A DNA stretch of 64,000 nt from Oceanobacillus oncorhynchi (lineage in GTDB: Bacteria > Bacillota > Bacilli > Bacillales > Amphibacillaceae), in NCBI RefSeq assembly GCF_000821065.1, contig NZ_CDGG01000001.1:3782001-3846000 (forward strand), read 5' to 3'. The position numbers and the translations under genes are program-made. Shown piece by piece: positions 54,242 to 64,000 of the stretch. Every line of letters begins with the position of its first letter. The stretch's first letter is position 1. Under the pieces are notes generated by a model. That model saw only the letters and a program-made list of their open reading frames with translations, searched no databases and had not been told where the DNA came from.

Positions 54242-56887
54242 TTACTGTTTTAATTCTGCTAAACGGGCTTTTACTTTCGCCTGTTTATCCAGATAATCTT
54301 TTTCTTTTTGTTTTTCTTCTTCCACTAAGGATTCTGGTGCTTTGCTGATAAAGCCTTGGTTAGAGAGCTTTTTCTGCACTCTTTCTACTTCTTTGTTCCA
54401 TTTAGCGAGTTCGTTTTCCAAACGTGCGATTTCTTTATCAAAGTCAATCAGGCCTTCTAAAGGAAGGAAGATTTCTGCACCTGTCACAACAGAGGTCATC
54501 GCTTTGTCCGGTGCTGCAATATCTTCTGCAATTTGCAGAGAGCTCGGGTTACAGAAACGCTCTAAATACTCCCGATTCTTTTCTAATTCCTGCACAAGCT
54601 CTTCATTTTCTGCGGAGATAAGTATCTCAATTTGCTTAGACATCGGTGTATCTACCTCTGCCCGGCTGTTACGTACAGATTTGATAATAGCAACTAAGCG
54701 CTGCATTTCAGAAACTGCTTTTTTATCATCAAATGCCGGATTTACTTTTGGCCATTCGCTGACTGTAATAGATGCTCCTTCATGCGGAAGCTGCTGCCAG
54801 ATCTCCTCTGTAATAAAAGGCATAAACGGATGCAGCATACGCATCGTCTGGTCTAATACATGTGCCAATACAGAACGGGTTGTATTTTTCTTGGCTTCAT
54901 CTTCACCATACAGCGCCAGCTTAGCCATTTCAATGTACCAATCACAGAATTCATCCCAAATAAAGTTGTAGAGATATCTTCCTGCTTCGCCAAATTCATA
55001 TTTATCTGCATTTCTCGTTACATGGTCAATTGTTTCATTCAATCGGGATAAAATCCATCTGTCTGCAACCGTTAAGTCCCCTGTTAAATCAATATCCTCA
55101 TACTGGAACCCTTCCATATTCATCAGAGAAAAACGGGAGGCATTCCATACTTTATTGGCAAAATTCCAGGTAGACTCGATTCGTTCCCAATGAAAACGCA
55201 GGTCCTGACCAGGTGTAGAACCAGTCATTAAGAAATAACGCAGCGAATCGGCACCGTATTTATCAATGACATCCATCGGGTCTACACCGTTCCCCAGGGA
55301 TTTACTCATTTTTCTTCCTTCAGCATCACGAATTAAGCCATGCAGCAATGTATCCTCAAATGGACGTTCATTCATAAATTCCTTTGATTGGAAAATCATC
55401 CGGGATACCCAGAAGAAAATAATATCATAGCCTGTTACCAAAACATTGGTAGGGAAATAACGTTTCAAATCAGCGGATTCTTCATTCGGCCAGCCCATGG
55501 TAGAGAACGGCCATAAGGCAGATGAGAACCATGTATCCAATACATCCTCATCCTGCTCCCAGTTTTCAACATCCTCCGGCGTTTCTTTACCTACATAAAT
55601 TTCACCTGTTACTTTATGGTACCAGGCCGGAATCCGGTGCCCCCACCATAATTGTCTGGAAATACACCAGTCACGGATATTATCCATCCAGTTGAAATAT
55701 GTTTTTTCAAATCGCTCTGGTACAAAGTTGACTTTTTCCGCGTCAGAATCCTGCATCTTCAAAGCTGATTCTGCCAACGGCTCCATTTTTACAAACCATT
55801 GTGTAGATAAGTAAGGCTCTACCACTGCACCGCTTCTCTCCGAATGCCCGACCTGATGCGGACGTTCTTCGATTTCAAAGAGCACACCCTGCTCTTGCAG
55901 GTCTTTAACCAGCTGCTTCCGGCATTCAAAACGGTCTAATCCCTGATACTTCCCTGCATTTTCATTCATGGTACCATCTTCGTTCATCACAAGCACACGC
56001 TCTAGATTATGACGGTTCCCAATCTCAAAGTCATTCGGATCATGAGCAGGTGTAATTTTAACTGCTCCGGAGCCAAGCTCCATATCTACATAATCATCTG
56101 CAACAATTTGCATTTCTCTTCCTACAATCGGCAGGATAACCGTTTTTCCGATTAAATGCTGATAGCGTTCATCTTTTGGATGCACCGCAACCGCCGTATC
56201 ACCGAGCATAGTTTCCGGCCGGGTTGTCGCAATCTCAATTGTTTCATCACTATCCTTTATCGGGTAGCGCATATGATAAAATTTCCCTGGAATCTCTTCA
56301 TAAATCACCTCAATATCAGAAAGAGCTGTTTTCGTGGAGGGATCCCAGTTAATAATATATTCGCCGCGATAAATCAATCCTTTTTCGTAAAGACGGACAA
56401 ATACCTCCCGAACAGCTTCAGACAAACCTTCATCTAACGTGAAACGTTCCCGGGAATAGTCTAATCCAAGTCCAAGTTTCTCCCACTGCGAGCGGATAAA
56501 GCTTGCATATTCCTCTTTCCACTCCCAGGATTTTTCAAGAAATTTCTCCCGTCCAAGCTCATAGCGGCTGGTTCCCAATTCTTTTAATTTTGCTTCTACC
56601 TTCGCCTGGGTAGCAATCCCCGCATGATCCATTCCAGGAAGCCATAATACATCATAGCCCTGCATACGCTTCATACGTGTGATTGTATCCTGCATCGTGG
56701 TATCCCATGCATGCCCTAAATGCAATCGTCCTGTTACATTTGGCGGCGGAATCACAATGGAATACGGCTCCTTCTCCGGATCATCTTTTGCTTCAAAAAA
56801 CTTCCCATCTAACCAAAATTGATATCTTCCTGCTTCCACTTCTTGTGGATTATATTTAGGAGGAAGCTGATTTTGTTTATCTGACAT
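54242..56887 (-). CDS. valS: Valyl-tRNA synthetase
   Basis: Class I synthetase of 881 residues. HIGH motif in [17 protein letters not shown] (about 49-65), KMSKS in [14 protein letters not shown] (near 525), an editing domain with [17 protein letters not shown], and a C-terminal coiled coil that binds tRNA. Controlled by the upstream T-box. Ribosome binding site GGAGG. Confidence 0.97.
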   Translation of the reverse strand: MSDKQNQLPPKYNPQEVEAGRYQFWLDGKFFEAKDDPEKEPYSIVIPPPNVTGRLHLGHAWDTTMQDTITRMKRMQGYDVLWLPGMDHAGIATQAKVEAKLKELGTSRYELGREKFLEKSWEWKEEYASFIRSQWEKLGLGLDYSRERFTLDEGLSEAVREVFVRLYEKGLIYRGEYIINWDPSTKTALSDIEVIYEEIPGKFYHMRYPIKDSDETIEIATTRPETMLGDTAVAVHPKDERYQHLIGKTVILPIVGREMQIVADDYVDMELGSGAVKITPAHDPNDFEIGNRHNLERVLVMNEDGTMNENAGKYQGLDRFECRKQLVKDLQEQGVLFEIEERPHQVGHSERSGAVVEPYLSTQWFVKMEPLAESALKMQDSDAEKVNFVPERFEKTYFNWMDNIRDWCISRQLWWGHRIPAWYHKVTGEIYVGKETPEDVENWEQDEDVLDTWFSSALWPFSTMGWPNEESADLKRYFPTNVLVTGYDIIFFWVSRMIFQSKEFMNERPFEDTLLHGLIRDAEGRKMSKSLGNGVDPMDVIDKYGADSLRYFLMTGSTPGQDLRFHWERIESTWNFANKVWNASRFSLMNMEGFQYEDIDLTGDLTVADRWILSRLNETIDHVTRNADKYEFGEAGRYLYNFIWDEFCDWYIEMAKLALYGEDEAKKNTTRSVLAHVLDQTMRMLHPFMPFITEEIWQQLPHEGASITVSEWPKVNPAFDDKKAVSEMQRLVAIIKSVRNSRAEVDTPMSKQIEILISAENEELVQELEKNREYLERFCNPSSLQIAEDIAAPDKAMTSVVTGAEIFLPLEGLIDFDKEIARLENELAKWNKEVERVQKKLSNQGFISKAPESLVEEEKQKEKDYLDKQAKVKARLAELKQ

Positions 56888-56919
56888 GTTAAAAAACCTC
56901 CTTCATTCATTCAACTAAA

Positions 56920-57195
56920 AAAACCTTTTCATCCTTATACATAAAGGACGAAAAGGTATATTTCCGTGGTACCACCTTTGTTTGCTGATCAATAAAAGCT
57001 GCTGCAGCTTCATTAAAGCACACTCAAGGTCATGGATATCGGCTGACAACCGGAACCTCCTACTTCATTTTTCAGAGATTCTACATCAGAGACGACTTCA
57101 AGAACAACCTTCCCGGGAAATTTTCAGCACAGGATTTCCCTCTCTAAGAGCGTTTACTCTTTACTACTTCTCTTCCACGTATTCGTATGTTTTCT
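56920..57195 (-). promoter_or_regulatory. T-box leader of valS
   Basis: The minus strand holds AAAGGTGGTACCACGGAAA (56961-56979), a terminator hairpin ACCTTTTC/GAAAAGGT with inner ATCCTT pairing (56923-56958), and Stem I signatures (GAGAAGTAGTA, AGAGAGGG). The specifier loop reads TTGAAGTCGTCTCTG, giving GTC (Val) at 57094-57096. Uncharged tRNA-Val should antitermine valS. Confidence 0.9.
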
Positions 57196-57206
57196 TAGTA
57201 ACATTT

Positions 57207-57235
57207 ATTTTATCGTTTCCGCTTAAGAACGTCAA
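57207..57235 (-). promoter_or_regulatory. Sigma-A promoter of valS
   Basis: On the minus strand, TTGACG (57230-57235), 17 bases, TAAAAT (57207-57212), just before the T-box. Confidence 0.65.
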
Positions 57236-57386
57236 CTAGATTTTCATATATTTACCGATAAATAGGCTTGTTCCCAGTTCATTAAAAAGTGTATCTATAT
57301 TATTGACACACTTTTCGAGCATTTATACATAACATATTATATATCATTCCTGAAGTCACACTTCATTCAAAAAAGGAGGGAAATAA

Positions 57387-57575
57387 ATGTCCCGTTATTA
57401 TCGTTATCGTATACCGCTTTGGGCCAGAAAATGTATTTTCGTTGTAGAAGCCTGCGTCACACCAATTCTGGTCTTTCAGATTATCCGAACGCTTTTAATA
57501 CCAACAGCATTTGATATTTTAATACTAGCTGTACTAATTGGCCTTGCCCTTTCTTTTTACATGCAATGGATTTAG
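57387..57575 (+). CDS. Small two-helix membrane protein, unknown
   Basis: A 62-residue protein with a basic N-terminus (SRYYRYRIPLWARK) and two hydrophobic helices separated by PTAFD. A strong AAAAAGGAGGG site sits 6 bases before the ATG, which supports a real gene. I do not recognise the family. It reads against ysxE and the two stop codons overlap by about three bases. Confidence 0.6.
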   Translation: MSRYYRYRIPLWARKCIFVVEACVTPILVFQIIRTLLIPTAFDILILAVLIGLALSFYMQWI

Positions 57576-58573
57576 TCTGGCTGTTCTTCTTTGGACTCAT
57601 ATGTTTCTTGAATAAACTCCACCCAATTCATCCCAAATTCTAAACGGCGGAATTGCTGCTGCAGCTCTTTGACCTGATTAACCATCGATTTCTTTGTGCG
57701 GCGGTCTGTATAATTCTTAAGTACACTTAAATAGAATGATGGATTTAACAAATAGACAGAAACAAGATGCATTTCCTTTACAGTCAGATGATTTGTTTTT
57801 TGATAGACCGTAAATGCCTGCTGTATTGTTTCCTCAGGCTGGTTATAAGCTCCTGTCAAGCCCCGGAAATAATGTGATAAATCACGTGCCGGATGCTCGA
57901 ATCCTCCTGATTCCCAATTAATTAAATAGCCCCCCTTTGAATGCGTATCGTCGACTCGCTGATGACATAAGCTGGAAGACCATAAAATCTCCGTTTCTTC
58001 CTCTCCATAGATTTGATACAGTTTATCTTGCAGCAGCCCTACAGCATGGCAAACCCCTTTATAATGCGTGCAATAAAGCAGCTCAAACGGCGACATATAT
58101 TTTCTGCTTTCATAATCGGTGACACGGGCATGGAGCTGATCTAAGGATTGTTTACAAAAGCTTGAAAACCCTTGAAAGGATTCTTTGAGACGATCAGATT
58201 TAATACGGCTGGTCTGCCTTGTCTTTTTATGAATTTGTGCAAGTGTCTGCAATGTTCGCTCAATGTTATACGCGGAATCTGTGACCTCCGGAGAGTCAAT
58301 CCAAGGTGTTAAATAATAGTAAAAATTTTCCTCCTTATGAAAAAATGCATTGTCCCGGGTTAAATACACAGGTAAAATCTCTGTCACATTTTTTTCACGA
58401 GCAATACGGTAGACATGCTGCCAATTCTCCATCGTCTGTTCTGTTAAAAAACTGCGCTTCAAAGCATATTCCTGCATACCGTCAAATACTTTTACAACAC
58501 GCTCTGTCTGTTTTTCAATACTGACGGGATAGATATGATATGCTTCCAGGACCTTCTTCCATATATTCACCAC
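57572..58573 (-). CDS. ysxE: Spore coat protein YsxE (CotS/kinase-fold family)
   Basis: A 333-residue protein of the CotS/YutH spore-coat group, which have a phosphotransferase-like fold. CHAVGLLQDKLYQIYGEEE and LCHQRVDDTHSKGGYLINWESG (loop region with the HxxxxxxN/D pattern) are recognisable. Next to spoVID and valS, as in B. subtilis, where YsxE is made in the mother cell. Any catalytic role is unproven. Confidence 0.88.
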   Translation of the reverse strand: MVNIWKKVLEAYHIYPVSIEKQTERVVKVFDGMQEYALKRSFLTEQTMENWQHVYRIAREKNVTEILPVYLTRDNAFFHKEENFYYYLTPWIDSPEVTDSAYNIERTLQTLAQIHKKTRQTSRIKSDRLKESFQGFSSFCKQSLDQLHARVTDYESRKYMSPFELLYCTHYKGVCHAVGLLQDKLYQIYGEEETEILWSSSLCHQRVDDTHSKGGYLINWESGGFEHPARDLSHYFRGLTGAYNQPEETIQQAFTVYQKTNHLTVKEMHLVSVYLLNPSFYLSVLKNYTDRRTKKSMVNQVKELQQQFRRLEFGMNWVEFIQETYESKEEQPD

Positions 58574-58684
58574 ATGTCACCCCTTATTTGTAAACTTGAA
58601 ATTGCTCGTGTATATCAAATCTGCATTACATCTGAATATTAACCTGCATAAAATAATTAAAAACATAGATTATGTAAAACTCCG

Positions 58685-58713
58685 GCACAAATAATCTTAT
58701 TCATTATTTGTGC
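58685..58713 (-). terminator. Terminator after spoVID
   Basis: GCACAAATAA pairs perfectly with TTATTTGTGC around a 9-base loop, 12 bases after the spoVID stop on the minus strand. Confidence 0.7.
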
Positions 58714-58724
58714 AGAGTCTTTAT

Positions 58725-59972
58725 TTATTGTTTAGACGGAATATAAAGCAGCTGTCCTTCATTTACTTCTAATTCTTCTTCTAATTGATTATGCTTGATT
58801 AATTGCAGCGGGCTGATTGCAAACCGTTCTGCTATGGTATCGATCGTATCATTCTCCTGAACAATGCACAGACGCATTTTGGCATAATGATCCTCGTCTG
58901 CTTCGCGGAAAATCTGAGATAGTAACGATTCGCTTTCTGTTCGTTCCTCCTCTTTTTTCGGTTCTTCAGCCACCAGTATTTCTTCCTCCCTGGGTGTATC
59001 TGGATAGAAGGTATCTTCTATATAATCAATCACCTCGGATTCATCAGCGACATCCCAGCCTGGCTCCTCCCCTGTCATCTCCATATCTTCCTCAGCCTCT
59101 AATACCTCTTCCACCTGCTCTTCTTCTTCCGACTCATCCTCTGAAGCCTTTCCTTTCGAAAGAGACTCGAAATATTCAGAAAGAGGCTGTGACTTTACTT
59201 TCCATCGATCCGGGTCATCTTCTGGCTCCTCTTCTGAATAGCTTTCTTCCAATGTTAATAGTTCTTCCATTTTTTTCTGATCCTTCGATATCGCTTGCTC
59301 ATTACGAATTAATGCTTCTTCCGGGGGGCTTTCTTCCAATATCGGTTCAACTTCCGGTTTAATTTCTTCTTCTGACGCTAGCAGTTCTTCTAATTTTTGC
59401 TGATTTTCCGATATCGTTTGTTCATTGCGGGTCAATGCTTCTTCCGGAAGTTCTATTTCGAAGGAAAATGTATCTCCTACCTGTTCTTGATCCGCTTCTG
59501 CTGTTTCCCAATTTTCTTCTGACGGACGATATGCTTCATCCTGTAAAATCCCTTGAATCTCAACTGCAGCAGTAATTTTTAAACTATCTGCACCTAATAA
59601 ATCATAATCAAAGGATTCAATTTGTACCGTGACATCTTCTATTTTATTCACCCGATGAGGCGGCACAGATATATCTACAGGAAATTTATGGGTGAATACA
59701 TACAGTCCATTTACCTCTCTAATACTTTCGACATAACGCTTAGCCTGAATTTGATCAAAGTCAAAAATCTCTTCTCCTTCTTCTTCACCATTTACTTTTT
59801 GATATTCTCCCTGCAGTTCAAGATTGCCATGGATAGAAATATAGTTATCTAATGATTCGATTGTTATTTCTGGTTCAATGGAAATTCCTCTGAGCTCTTC
59901 TACTTCCTGTCCTTTTTCAAAAAACAGTGATTCTTCCAGTTCAAAAACAAATGAATTAGAATCTACTGACAA
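58725..59972 (-). CDS. spoVID: Stage VI sporulation protein D
   Basis: Spore coat morphogenesis protein, 415 residues. An N-terminal domain (1-175, beta-rich, FVFELEESLFFEKGQEVEEL) is followed by a very acidic low-complexity middle and a C-terminal LysM domain (about 368-413: IVQENDTIDTIAERFAIS). SpoVID recruits SafA, also in this window, and drives encasement. The middle holds a tandem repeat of about 41 residues (P-E-E-A-L-x-R-N-E-Q) at 176-202 and 217-243. Confidence 0.88.
   Translation of the reverse strand: MSVDSNSFVFELEESLFFEKGQEVEELRGISIEPEITIESLDNYISIHGNLELQGEYQKVNGEEEGEEIFDFDQIQAKRYVESIREVNGLYVFTHKFPVDISVPPHRVNKIEDVTVQIESFDYDLLGADSLKITAAVEIQGILQDEAYRPSEENWETAEADQEQVGDTFSFEIELPEEALTRNEQTISENQQKLEELLASEEEIKPEVEPILEESPPEEALIRNEQAISKDQKKMEELLTLEESYSEEEPEDDPDRWKVKSQPLSEYFESLSKGKASEDESEEEEQVEEVLEAEEDMEMTGEEPGWDVADESEVIDYIEDTFYPDTPREEEILVAEEPKKEEERTESESLLSQIFREADEDHYAKMRLCIVQENDTIDTIAERFAISPLQLIKHNQLEEELEVNEGQLLYIPSKQ
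59244..59447 (-). repeat. Tandem 123-base repeat inside spoVID
   Basis: Two units (59367-59447 and 59244-59324), offset by 123 bases, encode PEEALxRNEQxISxxQxKxEELL. Nucleotide similarity is still visible, for example CGATATCG followed by TTGCTCATT or TTGTTCATT. The repeat lies in the disordered middle of the protein. Confidence 0.7.
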
Positions 59973-60122
59973 ATGTATTCCTCCTCTCGCAAACAGTCCA
60001 GATGCGAATCATTCGTTATCATTTATATGATAAGAAACATTGGAATATGCTAAGGAGGAAGATTGGTTTAAAGCAAACAAGAAAAGCAGGGGTATCGTTT
60101 ATGTTAAACGCGCTTCAAGAAA

Positions 60123-60665
60123 TCACTCTGTTTCCGGGTATTCCATTAACCAGCAATCCCGATACTCGCCCTCGTGCAGTTCATGGCAAGGAAGTAATTT
60201 TATTTTCTTAAAACCACTTTTCTCGTAACAGCGAATCGCTCTTTTATTCCAGGCTTGGGGGTCCATGACGACTTTATTTACATGTTTCGTATTCATTAAA
60301 TAAGCAACCATAGACTGGATCAGGAGTTTGCCAATACCTCTATCCCAGTATTGCGTTTCTCCTATAAATTGGTCTATTCCCTAAATAACATTATTATCAT
60401 TTAAATAACCATACTTTTTTCTCGTGTCTACATTTAATAGATAATATTGAATATAACCGATTTCAATATTATCAAAAGCTATGATACATCTGACTACATT
60501 GTCTTGAAGCGGATAAAATTTTTCATTCACTTTTTCTAAATCAAATGGATTATCTCTCCCATCGTAAAATTGAAGAACTGCCGGATCGGAAAGCCACTTT
60601 GCCAGTAAATAATTATCCTCTTTTGTTAATTCACGAACAGTTAGCTTATTATTTTGAAACAGCAT
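60123..60665 (-). pseudogene. GNAT acetyltransferase (AAC(6')-like), interrupted by a stop
   Basis: A GNAT-fold acetyltransferase gene of about 180 codons, broken by one in-frame TAG at 60381-60383. The N-terminal part (VRELTKEDNYLLAKWLSDP) and the C-terminal part (GIDQFIGETQYWDRGIGK, then VVMDPQAWNKRAIRCYEKSG) are in the same frame and together make a complete protein of the aminoglycoside 6'-acetyltransferase/RimJ-like group. A good ribosome binding site (GTGGAGG) remains. Loss looks recent. Whether the ancestor acted on drugs is not known. Confidence 0.8.
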
Positions 60666-60714
60666 CTTTGTATGACCTCCACTTGAATTTGAGAAAGTAA
60701 TATTCTGTCAGTAA

Positions 60715-60744
60715 AAAAGAGAAACCCGCATGGATTTCTCTTTT
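60715..60744 (-). terminator. Terminator of the hem operon after hemL
   Basis: AAGAGAAACC pairs with GGATTTCTCTT (one bulge) followed by a T run on the minus strand, 16 bases after hemL. Confidence 0.8.
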
Positions 60745-60759
60745 ATTTTCTCTTTATCA

Positions 60760-62046
60760 TTATTTTTCAATCTTAGAAAAAGCAGTATGCACCGCTTCAA
60801 TTGTCTTTTCAATATCCTCATCTGTATGTGCAGTAGATAAGAATAATCCTTCAAATTGAGATGGCGGTAAAAATACGCCTTCTTCAATCATCGCACGGTA
60901 ATATTGCGCAAAGTAGTCTAAATTAGAGGATTGCGCCGTTTCAAAATCAACGACTTCCTGATCTGTGAAGAATACACCGACCATGGAACCGGCACGATTA
61001 ATATGAAGCGGTATATCATATTTGTCTGCCGCCTGGCGGAACCCTTCTGTAAGACGGTCTACTTTCTTATTAATTTCTTCATAAGACGCTTCTGTCAAGG
61101 AAGCTAACGATTCATAGCCCGCTGTCATGGCTAACGGGTTACCGGATAATGTACCGGCTTGATAAATTGGACCAGTCGGTGCAATCTGTTCGATAATTTC
61201 CCGTTTTCCGCCGTATGCGCCGACAGGAAGACCGCCGCCGATGACTTTACCCAGACAGGTTAAATCAGGCGTAACATCAAAATGTCCCTGCGCACTGTAA
61301 TAACCGACGCGGAAGCCTGACATTACCTCATCAAAGATAAGCAACGAACCATTTTGCTCGGTAATATCGCGTACAGCCTGTAAGAAGCCTTCTTTTGGAG
61401 GCACGACTCCCATATTTCCACATACAGGCTCCATAATCACCGCTGCGATTTTATCACCATAATGCTCAAAAGCAAGCTTTAAGCTCTCTACATCATTATA
61501 AGGAACGGTAATGGTATTCTTAGCGATATTTTCTGGTACCCCCGGGCTGTCTGGAAGACCAAGTGTTGCAACACCAGAGCCGGCTTTAATCAGCAGGGAA
61601 TCCCCATGGCCATGATAGCTTCCTTCAAATTTAATAATCAAATCCCGGTTTGTATAACCCCGCGCCAGACGAATCGCACTCATCGTTGCTTCTGTCCCAG
61701 AGTTGACCATCCGAACCATTTCAATCGATGGAACACGGTCAATAACGAGCTTAGCCAGCTGATTTTCTAATAATGAAGGTGCTCCAAAGCTTGTCCCTTT
61801 TTCAACAACTTCCTTTAAACTTTTCGTCACACGCTCATCTGCATGTCCCAAAATTAACGGTCCCCAGCTTAGTACGTAATCAATATACGTATTGCCGTCA
61901 ATATCGGTAATTTTAGAGCCCTTTCCTTTTTCCATAAAAATCGGATCAAGCCCCACTGATTTAAATGCACGTACCGGAGAGTTTACCCCGCCGGGCATTA
62001 AATCAACAGCTTCTTTGTATGCATCTACTGATCTTGTGTTTACCAT
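60760..62046 (-). CDS. hemL: Glutamate-1-semialdehyde 2,1-aminomutase
   Basis: PLP enzyme making 5-aminolevulinate from glutamate-1-semialdehyde. 428 residues, class III aminotransferase fold, with [17 protein letters not shown], the PLP-lysine segment [16 protein letters not shown], and [16 protein letters not shown]. Last gene of hemC-hemD-hemB-hemL; ends in a clear terminator. Confidence 0.95.
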   Translation of the reverse strand: MVNTRSVDAYKEAVDLMPGGVNSPVRAFKSVGLDPIFMEKGKGSKITDIDGNTYIDYVLSWGPLILGHADERVTKSLKEVVEKGTSFGAPSLLENQLAKLVIDRVPSIEMVRMVNSGTEATMSAIRLARGYTNRDLIIKFEGSYHGHGDSLLIKAGSGVATLGLPDSPGVPENIAKNTITVPYNDVESLKLAFEHYGDKIAAVIMEPVCGNMGVVPPKEGFLQAVRDITEQNGSLLIFDEVMSGFRVGYYSAQGHFDVTPDLTCLGKVIGGGLPVGAYGGKREIIEQIAPTGPIYQAGTLSGNPLAMTAGYESLASLTEASYEEINKKVDRLTEGFRQAADKYDIPLHINRAGSMVGVFFTDQEVVDFETAQSSNLDYFAQYYRAMIEEGVFLPPSQFEGLFLSTAHTDEDIEKTIEAVHTAFSKIEK

Positions 62047-62058
62047 GCTCTTCCTCCC

Positions 62059-63042
62059 TTATTTATCTTCTTGCAACCATTTTGCCACATCTTTTGCAAA
62101 ATAGGTAATAATTAAGTCTGCTCCTGCACGTTTCATCGATAGCAGGGTTTCTGTTACTAATTTTTTCTCATCAATCCAGCCATTTAAAGCAGCCGCTTTA
62201 ATCATGGAATACTCCCCGCTCACGTTGTATGCAACGACGGGCACGTCAAAATTATCTTTCACTTCCCGCATAATATCCATATAAGACAGGCTCGGTTTGA
62301 CAATTAAGAAATCAGCGCCTTCTTTAATATCCGATTTCGCTTCACGAATTGCCTCTAAACGGTTAGCCGGGTTCATCTGGTAGGTTTTCCTGTCTCCAAA
62401 TTGAGGTGTGCTGTCTGCTGCATCACGGAAAGGACCGTAATAAGCGGAAGCATATTTCACCGCATAGGACATAATCGGAATATGGTGAAAACCGGCTTCA
62501 TCCAAAGCATGGCGGATGACAGTTACAAATCCGTCCATCATATTGGAAGGAGCAATAATATCGGCACCTGCTTTTGCTTGAGATACAGCTGTTTTAGCTA
62601 ACAGCTCCAGAGAAGCATCGTTGGCTACATCTCCGTTTTCAATCACGCCGCAATGTCCATGCGAGGTATACTCGCATAAACAGGTATCCGCAACAACAAG
62701 CATTTCCGGATACGCCTGTTTCACGATTCTTGTTGCTTCCTGAATAATTCCATGATCATGAAAAGCCTCGGATCCGATTTCATCCTTTTCTTCTACCACG
62801 CCAAATAAAATAAGCGAACGGATTCCTAATTGATACGCTTCCTCCACTTCTTTCAATAAATGATCAAAAGAAACCTGGAAAACTCCCGGCATTGACGAAA
62901 CCTCATTACGGATGTCTTCTCCTTCAATAACAAATATCGGATAAATAAAATCCGTTGCCCGTAAGTGTGTTTCTTGAACGAGTGCGCGCATCGAAACGGA
63001 TGAACGCAAACGCCGATGTCTGTCAAATGTGAATTCACTCAT
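62059..63042 (-). CDS. hemB: Porphobilinogen synthase (delta-aminolevulinate dehydratase)
   Basis: Condenses two 5-aminolevulinates to porphobilinogen. 327 residues with zinc-binding cysteines in [16 protein letters not shown] (about 120-135) and active-site lysines in [17 protein letters not shown] and [13 protein letters not shown]. Start overlaps the hemD stop by 8 bp. Confidence 0.96.
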   Translation of the reverse strand: MSEFTFDRHRRLRSSVSMRALVQETHLRATDFIYPIFVIEGEDIRNEVSSMPGVFQVSFDHLLKEVEEAYQLGIRSLILFGVVEEKDEIGSEAFHDHGIIQEATRIVKQAYPEMLVVADTCLCEYTSHGHCGVIENGDVANDASLELLAKTAVSQAKAGADIIAPSNMMDGFVTVIRHALDEAGFHHIPIMSYAVKYASAYYGPFRDAADSTPQFGDRKTYQMNPANRLEAIREAKSDIKEGADFLIVKPSLSYMDIMREVKDNFDVPVVAYNVSGEYSMIKAAALNGWIDEKKLVTETLLSMKRAGADLIITYFAKDVAKWLQEDK

Positions 63043-63802
63043 GATTTATCTTCCTTTCGTTTGCAATCGTTGAAATTAAATCCAACATCGCATCTGTTGT
63101 ATATGGTATGGACGTATATACATCAGGAATCCCTAATTCCCTTGCCTTATCTTCCGTCGTATTACCGATACAAATATAGGTTGCATTATTCGGTATACAT
63201 TCCGCTAATTGTACAAACGCCTCTGCTGTTGATGGGCTTGTAAACGTTATATAATCAACAGTTGGAAGCTCTTGATTCAACTTCTGTTTTGATTCCACAC
63301 AATACGTTGTCTCATACACTTCCAATGCTTCATAAGCAATCTGGGCTTCTTTTAGCTTTTCTGGAAGCGTCGGCCTTGATAAATTACCCCGTATCAGCAG
63401 CACCGGCTTATCCGATGTGTAAAAAGAGATAAACGCTTCTGCCATCGCCTGCGCATCAAAGGTTTCCGGAACAAAGGAAGCAGCATAACCATATCGATGC
63501 AATACCTTTTCTGTTTTCTTGCCGACGATTCCTATCTTCAATCCTTCCGGAAACGTTATCTGCTGTTTACGGAGCAGCTGAAAAAAACCATCCACACCGT
63601 TAGCGCTTGTCATGAATACCCAGCTGAAATCCGAGAGGCGTTCCAGTATAGCAGTATCCTCAAGTTTTTCTGGAAAATTTATTTCAATCATTGGGACAAT
63701 AACTGGACTACCGCCCAGCTTCGTGACTTTGTCAGCCATTTCAGCAGCTTTTGTCTCTTCTCTCGTAATCAATATGCGCTCCCCGTGAAGCGGCTTTCCC
63801 AT
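63035..63802 (-). CDS. hemD: Uroporphyrinogen-III synthase
   Basis: Closes hydroxymethylbilane with ring D inversion. 255 residues, poorly conserved family, but [19 protein letters not shown] at the start, [10 protein letters not shown] near 185 and [16 protein letters not shown] fit. Identification is helped by its place between hemC and hemB. Confidence 0.92.
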   Translation of the reverse strand: MGKPLHGERILITREETKAAEMADKVTKLGGSPVIVPMIEINFPEKLEDTAILERLSDFSWVFMTSANGVDGFFQLLRKQQITFPEGLKIGIVGKKTEKVLHRYGYAASFVPETFDAQAMAEAFISFYTSDKPVLLIRGNLSRPTLPEKLKEAQIAYEALEVYETTYCVESKQKLNQELPTVDYITFTSPSTAEAFVQLAECIPNNATYICIGNTTEDKARELGIPDVYTSIPYTTDAMLDLISTIANERKINHE

Positions 63803-63804
63803 GA

Positions 63805-64000
63805 TTATTCCATCTCCTCTTTGACACGGTCAACGATATCTTTAGCTCCCTGATTTATTAATATTTCAGCCGCCTGCTTACCAACTTGAACAGAGTCATT
63901 ACCGCGGACGACTTCTTTCAGGATTGTTTTTCCGTCAGGGGTTCCTACTAAAGCAGTTAAGACGATTTCTTCGCCATCTAAATAAGCATAGCCGCCGATT
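63805..64000 (-). CDS. hemC: Porphobilinogen deaminase, C-terminal part
   Basis: The last 65 codons of a gene running off the right edge. The frame (GGYAYLDGEEIVLTALVG, then DGKTILKEVVRG) matches the C-terminal domain of hydroxymethylbilane synthase and ends in a TAA at 63805-63807, two bases before the hemD start. The catalytic part is outside the window. Confidence 0.9.
   Translation of the reverse strand, partial: IGGYAYLDGEEIVLTALVGTPDGKTILKEVVRGNDSVQVGKQAAEILINQGAKDIVDRVKEEME

Noticed and set aside
59973-60122. Possible small gene between spoVID and the GNAT pseudogene
   Set aside because: Only short frames without conserved features; more likely the spoVID promoter region.
60002-60211. 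Plus-strand frames opposite the GNAT pseudogene
   Set aside because: They are the complement of conserved GNAT motifs and have no family resemblance of their own.

Overview
The window looks like chromosomal backbone from a low-G+C, endospore-forming member of the Bacillaceae, closest in layout to Oceanobacillus or Virgibacillus and related halotolerant genera. This is inferred from gene order and protein recognition, not from a database search. Evidence includes many sporulation genes (spoVB, safA, a coxA-like gene, spo0B, spoIVFA/FB, spoVID, ysxE, rsfA, a SpoIIB-like gene), T-box leaders, a cysteine-free CymR, strong AGGAG ribosome binding sites and two betaine-type BCCT carriers. Most genes lie on the minus strand.

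Layout. 0-6 kb: recD2, a TPR protein, mnmA, a cysteine desulfurase and cymR (DNA repair, tRNA thiolation, sulfur control). 6.2-10.2 kb: rarA and rsfA on the plus strand, a 6S RNA on the minus strand sharing a terminator with rsfA, then gdhA. 10.4-14.7 kb: aspS and hisS behind a T-box, a damaged small ORF, and dtd. 14.7-23.4 kb: rel, apt, recJ, a LapA-domain protein, secDF and comN. 23.5-25.5 kb: spoVB and a small membrane protein on the plus strand. 25.6-32.8 kb: yajC, tgt, queA, a DUF2905-type protein, ruvB, ruvA, a YebC-type regulator, a coxA-like lipoprotein gene and safA. 33.2-37.1 kb: two tandem BCCT transporters. 37.2-42.7 kb: pheA, obg, spo0B, a complete ISL3-family insertion sequence, then rpmA, prp and rplU with an L21 leader. 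43-44.6 kb: spoIVFA-spoIVFB. 44.7-49.7 kb: minD, minC, mreD, mreC, mreB and radC. 50-57 kb: a SPOR-domain protein, folC, two overlapping ATP-grasp ligase genes on the plus strand, and valS behind its T-box. 57.4-60 kb: a small membrane protein, ysxE and spoVID. 60.1-60.7 kb: a GNAT acetyltransferase gene cut by one in-frame stop. 60.8-64 kb: hemL, hemB, hemD and the 3' end of hemC.

The genes fall into coherent jobs: translation and its quality control (aspS, hisS, valS, dtd, mnmA, tgt, queA, L21/L27 plus the L27-processing protease), recombination and repair (recD2, rarA, recJ, ruvAB, radC), shape and division (mreBCD, minCD), secretion (secDF, yajC), spore formation, tetrapyrrole synthesis and osmoprotection.

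I found no CRISPR array, prophage or clear new defence system. The least ordinary items are the tandem ATP-grasp pair, the ISL3 insertion between rpmA and spo0B with an intact 8-bp target duplication, the duplicated BCCT units, two dispersed palindromic elements, the GNAT pseudogene, and the apparent frameshift in the dtd-hisS gap.
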